Below are positions 61,544 through 64,000 of a DNA stretch of 64,000 nucleotides, in pieces. The stretch is from Formosa undariae. GTDB taxonomy: Bacteria > Bacteroidota > Bacteroidia > Flavobacteriales > Flavobacteriaceae. Each line of letters begins with the position of its first letter. Positions within the stretch are counted from its first letter, which is position 1. Made by a program: the position numbers and the translations under genes. The notes below the pieces were generated by a model. It did no database searches. It saw only the letters and a list, made by a program, of their open reading frames with translations, and had not been told where the DNA came from. The stretch is taken from NCBI RefSeq assembly GCF_042427615.1, contig NZ_JBHMEZ010000011.1, positions 372,001 through 436,000 of the forward strand, given 5' to 3'.

Positions 61544-62308
61544 ATGTTTTTATCAGAATTTGGGCAAAAAGTAAATCAAGCGAAAACTTTAGATTTCGGA
61601 GCTATATTTAGTCAATCTATAGAGCTTTTTAAGAAAGTATGGCTACAAGGATTAATTACAATCTTGATATCTATTGCAGCAATTCTTCCTTTATATTGTA
61701 TCGTATATATTCCTTTATTAATGATAGGTGTAGATCCTGATATAATCGGTCAAAATGAAGAATTAAATGTGTCTTTCTTAATTCTTATCGGTTTATTCTT
61801 TATTGCTTTTGCAATTGTAGCCTCGTCTTTTGGTATTGCTTTAATGTCTGCATTCTATAGAATTTGTAAACAAAAAGATTTGGGAGAGTCTGTTAAAGAT
61901 GATTATTTCTATTATTTTAAAAAGGCGTATTTCTTGAAATTGATGAAGTTATCTATAGTGGGTATCGCGATTAGTGTATTGGCTAGTTTGTTATTTCTGT
62001 TACCTTTATTTTATGTCATGGTGCCTATCTCTTTTTTAACTGTCATTTTTGCTTTTAACCCAGAGGCAAGAGTTACGGATATTGTCAAGGCAAGTTTTAA
62101 ATTAGGAAATAAGAAATGGTTAATTACGTTTGGATTAATGCTTGTCTGCGGGTTCCTAGCTGAAATAGTAGGTATGATGTTGTGTTTTGTTGGATTATTC
62201 GCTACGGTTTCGTTTGCGTACTTACCTTTATATATAATTTATAAAGAAGTAATTGGCTTTGAGAATTCTGAAGAAGAAGAAAGCGTTTTTATTGAAACAA
62301 CTATATAA
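61544..62308 (+). CDS. Multi-pass membrane protein of unknown function
   Basis: About 254 residues with six hydrophobic segments (for example LQGLITILISIAAILPLYCI, LLFLLPLFYVMVPISFLTVI, WLITFGLMLVCGFLAEIVGM). The soluble start FGQKVNQAKTLDFGAIFSQS and the pattern of paired helices resemble bacterial membrane proteins with glycerophosphodiester-phosphodiesterase-type membrane domains, without a catalytic domain. The ATG at 61544 is preferred to a GTG at 61499. Function unknown. Confidence 0.75.
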   Translation: MFLSEFGQKVNQAKTLDFGAIFSQSIELFKKVWLQGLITILISIAAILPLYCIVYIPLLMIGVDPDIIGQNEELNVSFLILIGLFFIAFAIVASSFGIALMSAFYRICKQKDLGESVKDDYFYYFKKAYFLKLMKLSIVGIAISVLASLLFLLPLFYVMVPISFLTVIFAFNPEARVTDIVKASFKLGNKKWLITFGLMLVCGFLAEIVGMMLCFVGLFATVSFAYLPLYIIYKEVIGFENSEEEESVFIETTI

Positions 62309-62420
62309 TTCATAAAAAATTAATAATTAAGCTGAGTATTTTTAGGTTAAAAATCGGTGATTTTCAACCATTCATCGTACTGAATACTGATAAAATTAGG
62401 ATGATGTGTCTTTTTTGCCA

Positions 62421-62428
62421 TACATTTG
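62421..62428 (+). promoter_or_regulatory. -7 element of topA (TACATTTG)
   Basis: A perfect TAnnTTTG match 19 bases before the topA ATG. Confidence 0.65.
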
Positions 62429-62447
62429 CAGCACCAAAAAAATAAAA

Positions 62448-64000
62448 ATGGCGAAGAATTTAGTAATAGTGGAGTCTCCTGCAAAGGCGAAAACGATCGA
62501 AAAATTTTTAGGTAAAGATTATAAAGTAGAATCTAGTTTTGGTCATATTGCCGATCTGCCTTCCAAGGAGTTAGGAGTAGATGTAGAAGGTGATTTTAGT
62601 CCGAAATACGAAGTATCTAGCGATAAGAAAGCAGTTGTTAAAAAACTTAGAGATTTATCTAAGAAAGCCGAGATGGTTTGGTTAGCAAGTGATGAGGATC
62701 GCGAGGGTGAAGCTATTGCTTGGCATTTAGCCGAGACTTTAAAACTAGATAAAAGCAAAACAAAACGTATCGTTTTTCACGAGATTACGAAAACCGCTAT
62801 TCAAAAAGCGATTGAGAATCCGCGTGGTATAGATTATAATTTAGTCGATGCACAACAAGCCCGTCGCGTATTAGATAGAATTGTAGGTTACGAATTATCT
62901 CCAGTATTATGGCGTAAAGTAAAAGGTGGTTTATCTGCCGGCCGTGTACAATCGGTTTCTGTAAGATTAATTGTTGAACGTGAACGCGAAATTCAGGAAT
63001 TTACAGCAGAAGCGTCTTATAGAATTGATGCAGAATTTTCTAATGAAGCCGGACAAACTTTTAAAGCGAAGTTGCCAAAATCGTTTGCTTCAAAAGAAGC
63101 CGCTTTTAAATTTTTAGAAAGCAATGTTTCAGCAGATTTTAAAGTTGCCGATTTAGAGAAAAAACCTGCTAAAAAATCACCAGCAGCACCATTTACAACA
63201 TCAACACTTCAACAAGAAGCAGCACGTAAATTATATTTTTCAGTAAGTAAAACCATGACCATGGCGCAACGTTTATACGAAGCCGGTTTAATTACTTATA
63301 TGAGAACAGATAGTGTAAATTTATCTGACGAAGCAAGAAAAGGAGCGAAAGCTGAAATTGAAAATGCTTACGGGATTAAATACGCTAAAGAACGCAAACA
63401 TAAAGGGAAAGCCAAAGGTGCTCAAGAAGCGCATGAGGCCATCCGTCCTACAGATTTTGCATTACATTCTGTAGATATTGACCGCGACCAAGCCCGTTTA
63501 TACGAATTGATTTGGAAACGTGCAATTGCATCACAAATGAGTGAAGCGTTGTTAGAGCGCACAAACGTTAAAATTTCTGCTTCAACACATAAAGAAATAT
63601 TTTCAGCAAACGGAGAAGTTATTACTTTCGATGGATTTTTAAAAGTCTATTTAGAAGGTAACGACGACGAAGATTCTGAACAAGAAGGCATGTTACCTGC
63701 GATGAAGGTAAACGAAACACTTCTTAATGAATTTATAACTGCTACCGAACGTTATACAAGACCACCTTACAGATATACTGAAGCTTCTTTAGTTAAGAAA
63801 TTAGAGGAATTAGGTATTGGTCGTCCGTCTACATACGCACCAACAATTTCTACGATTCAAAATAGAAATTATGTTGAAAAAGGTATGGTTGAAGGTGTAG
63901 AACGCGAGTATACACAAATTACTTTAAAAGCAGGATCGGTAAAAGATAAGCTACTAACAGAAAAAGTAGGATCGGATAAAGGAAAATTAGTGCCTACCGA
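62448..64000 (+). CDS. topA: DNA topoisomerase I, 5' part
   Basis: Type IA topoisomerase that relaxes negative supercoils; cut by the window end after about 517 codons. TOPRIM domain: LVIVESPAKAKTIEKFLG and WLASDEDREGEAIAWHLAE (metal acids DxD type). Further on are RRVLDRIVGYELSPVLW and GLSAGRVQSVSVRLIVERE. The active-site Tyr is in EAGLITYMRTDS. The C-terminal domains lie outside. It is preceded by a consensus -7 element. Confidence 0.97.
   Translation, partial: MAKNLVIVESPAKAKTIEKFLGKDYKVESSFGHIADLPSKELGVDVEGDFSPKYEVSSDKKAVVKKLRDLSKKAEMVWLASDEDREGEAIAWHLAETLKLDKSKTKRIVFHEITKTAIQKAIENPRGIDYNLVDAQQARRVLDRIVGYELSPVLWRKVKGGLSAGRVQSVSVRLIVEREREIQEFTAEASYRIDAEFSNEAGQTFKAKLPKSFASKEAAFKFLESNVSADFKVADLEKKPAKKSPAAPFTTSTLQQEAARKLYFSVSKTMTMAQRLYEAGLITYMRTDSVNLSDEARKGAKAEIENAYGIKYAKERKHKGKAKGAQEAHEAIRPTDFALHSVDIDRDQARLYELIWKRAIASQMSEALLERTNVKISASTHKEIFSANGEVITFDGFLKVYLEGNDDEDSEQEGMLPAMKVNETLLNEFITATERYTRPPYRYTEASLVKKLEELGIGRPSTYAPTISTIQNRNYVEKGMVEGVEREYTQITLKAGSVKDKLLTEKVGSDKGKLVPT

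Noticed and set aside
1..64000. CRISPR arrays, insertion sequences, prophage, tRNA or rRNA genes
   Set aside because: No regularly spaced repeats, transposase motifs, phage structural genes or cloverleaf-like sequences were noticed by eye; a dedicated search was not possible.

Overview
The window is low-GC chromosomal DNA from a member of the Flavobacteriaceae (Bacteroidota), probably a marine, yellow-orange, gliding type. Support: gliding genes gldB and gldC, an XrtF exosortase pair, a zeaxanthin-type carotenoid operon, many Flavobacteriia-type protein sequences, and repeated upstream matches to the Bacteroidota -7 promoter element TAnnTTTG with few Shine-Dalgarno sequences. No rRNA, tRNA, CRISPR array, insertion sequence or prophage was seen. 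The gene content is mostly core chromosome with exported, lineage-specific genes between.

Layout. 1-2986: end of a DAHP synthase/chorismate mutase gene, an exported unknown, then rsgA-dtd. 3021-7008: two tandem exported DUF3857/transglutaminase-like genes; the first carries a one-base frameshift and the second has lost the catalytic Cys. 7134-12159: MazG-like pyrophosphohydrolase, aroA, queA, rlmN and a polyprenyl synthetase. 12214-14638: ECF sigma factor, putative membrane anti-sigma protein and a beta-barrel protein. 14708-21741: secreted S15 peptidase, dnaG without its zinc ligands, an atypical response regulator with Glu in place of the phospho-Asp, nadE, gldB and gldC. 21967-28331: accessory metabolism (SdiA-regulated-like lipoprotein, two DUF547 proteins, nucleoside hydrolase plus methylthioribose-kinase-like kinase, MepB-like protein, radical SAM protein). 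28421-32178: a three-gene exported cluster (DUF6515, DUF2092, EF-hand-like) and a divergent outer-membrane protein.

32185-41167 is the most coherent accessory system. A MerR/B12-binding (LitR/CarH-type) regulator with the W-x9-EH and ExHxxG signatures of adenosylcobalamin photoreceptors diverges from a two-FAS1 lipoprotein followed by crtI-crtB-unknown-crtZ. Close by on the other strand are an SDR-DUF2867 gene and a photolyase gene. An inverted repeat overlaps the regulator/fasciclin promoter region, and a related 13-mer sits in the promoter region of the SDR-photolyase operon. This suggests a light-controlled pigment and DNA-repair regulon. No lycopene cyclase gene is next to it.

41279-64000 is mainly core: VOC protein, D-2-hydroxyacid dehydrogenase, M20 peptidase, the shape operon mreB-mreC-mreD-mrdA-rodA, purH, an ABC permease, a GAF-type methionine sulfoxide reductase, the XrtF exosortase with its associated membrane protein, groL/groS, an operon of miaB, a sigma-54-type AAA+ regulator, lptE, a TPR-like protein and secG, a membrane protein, and the start of topA. 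Convergent gene pairs are often separated by clear hairpin terminators.
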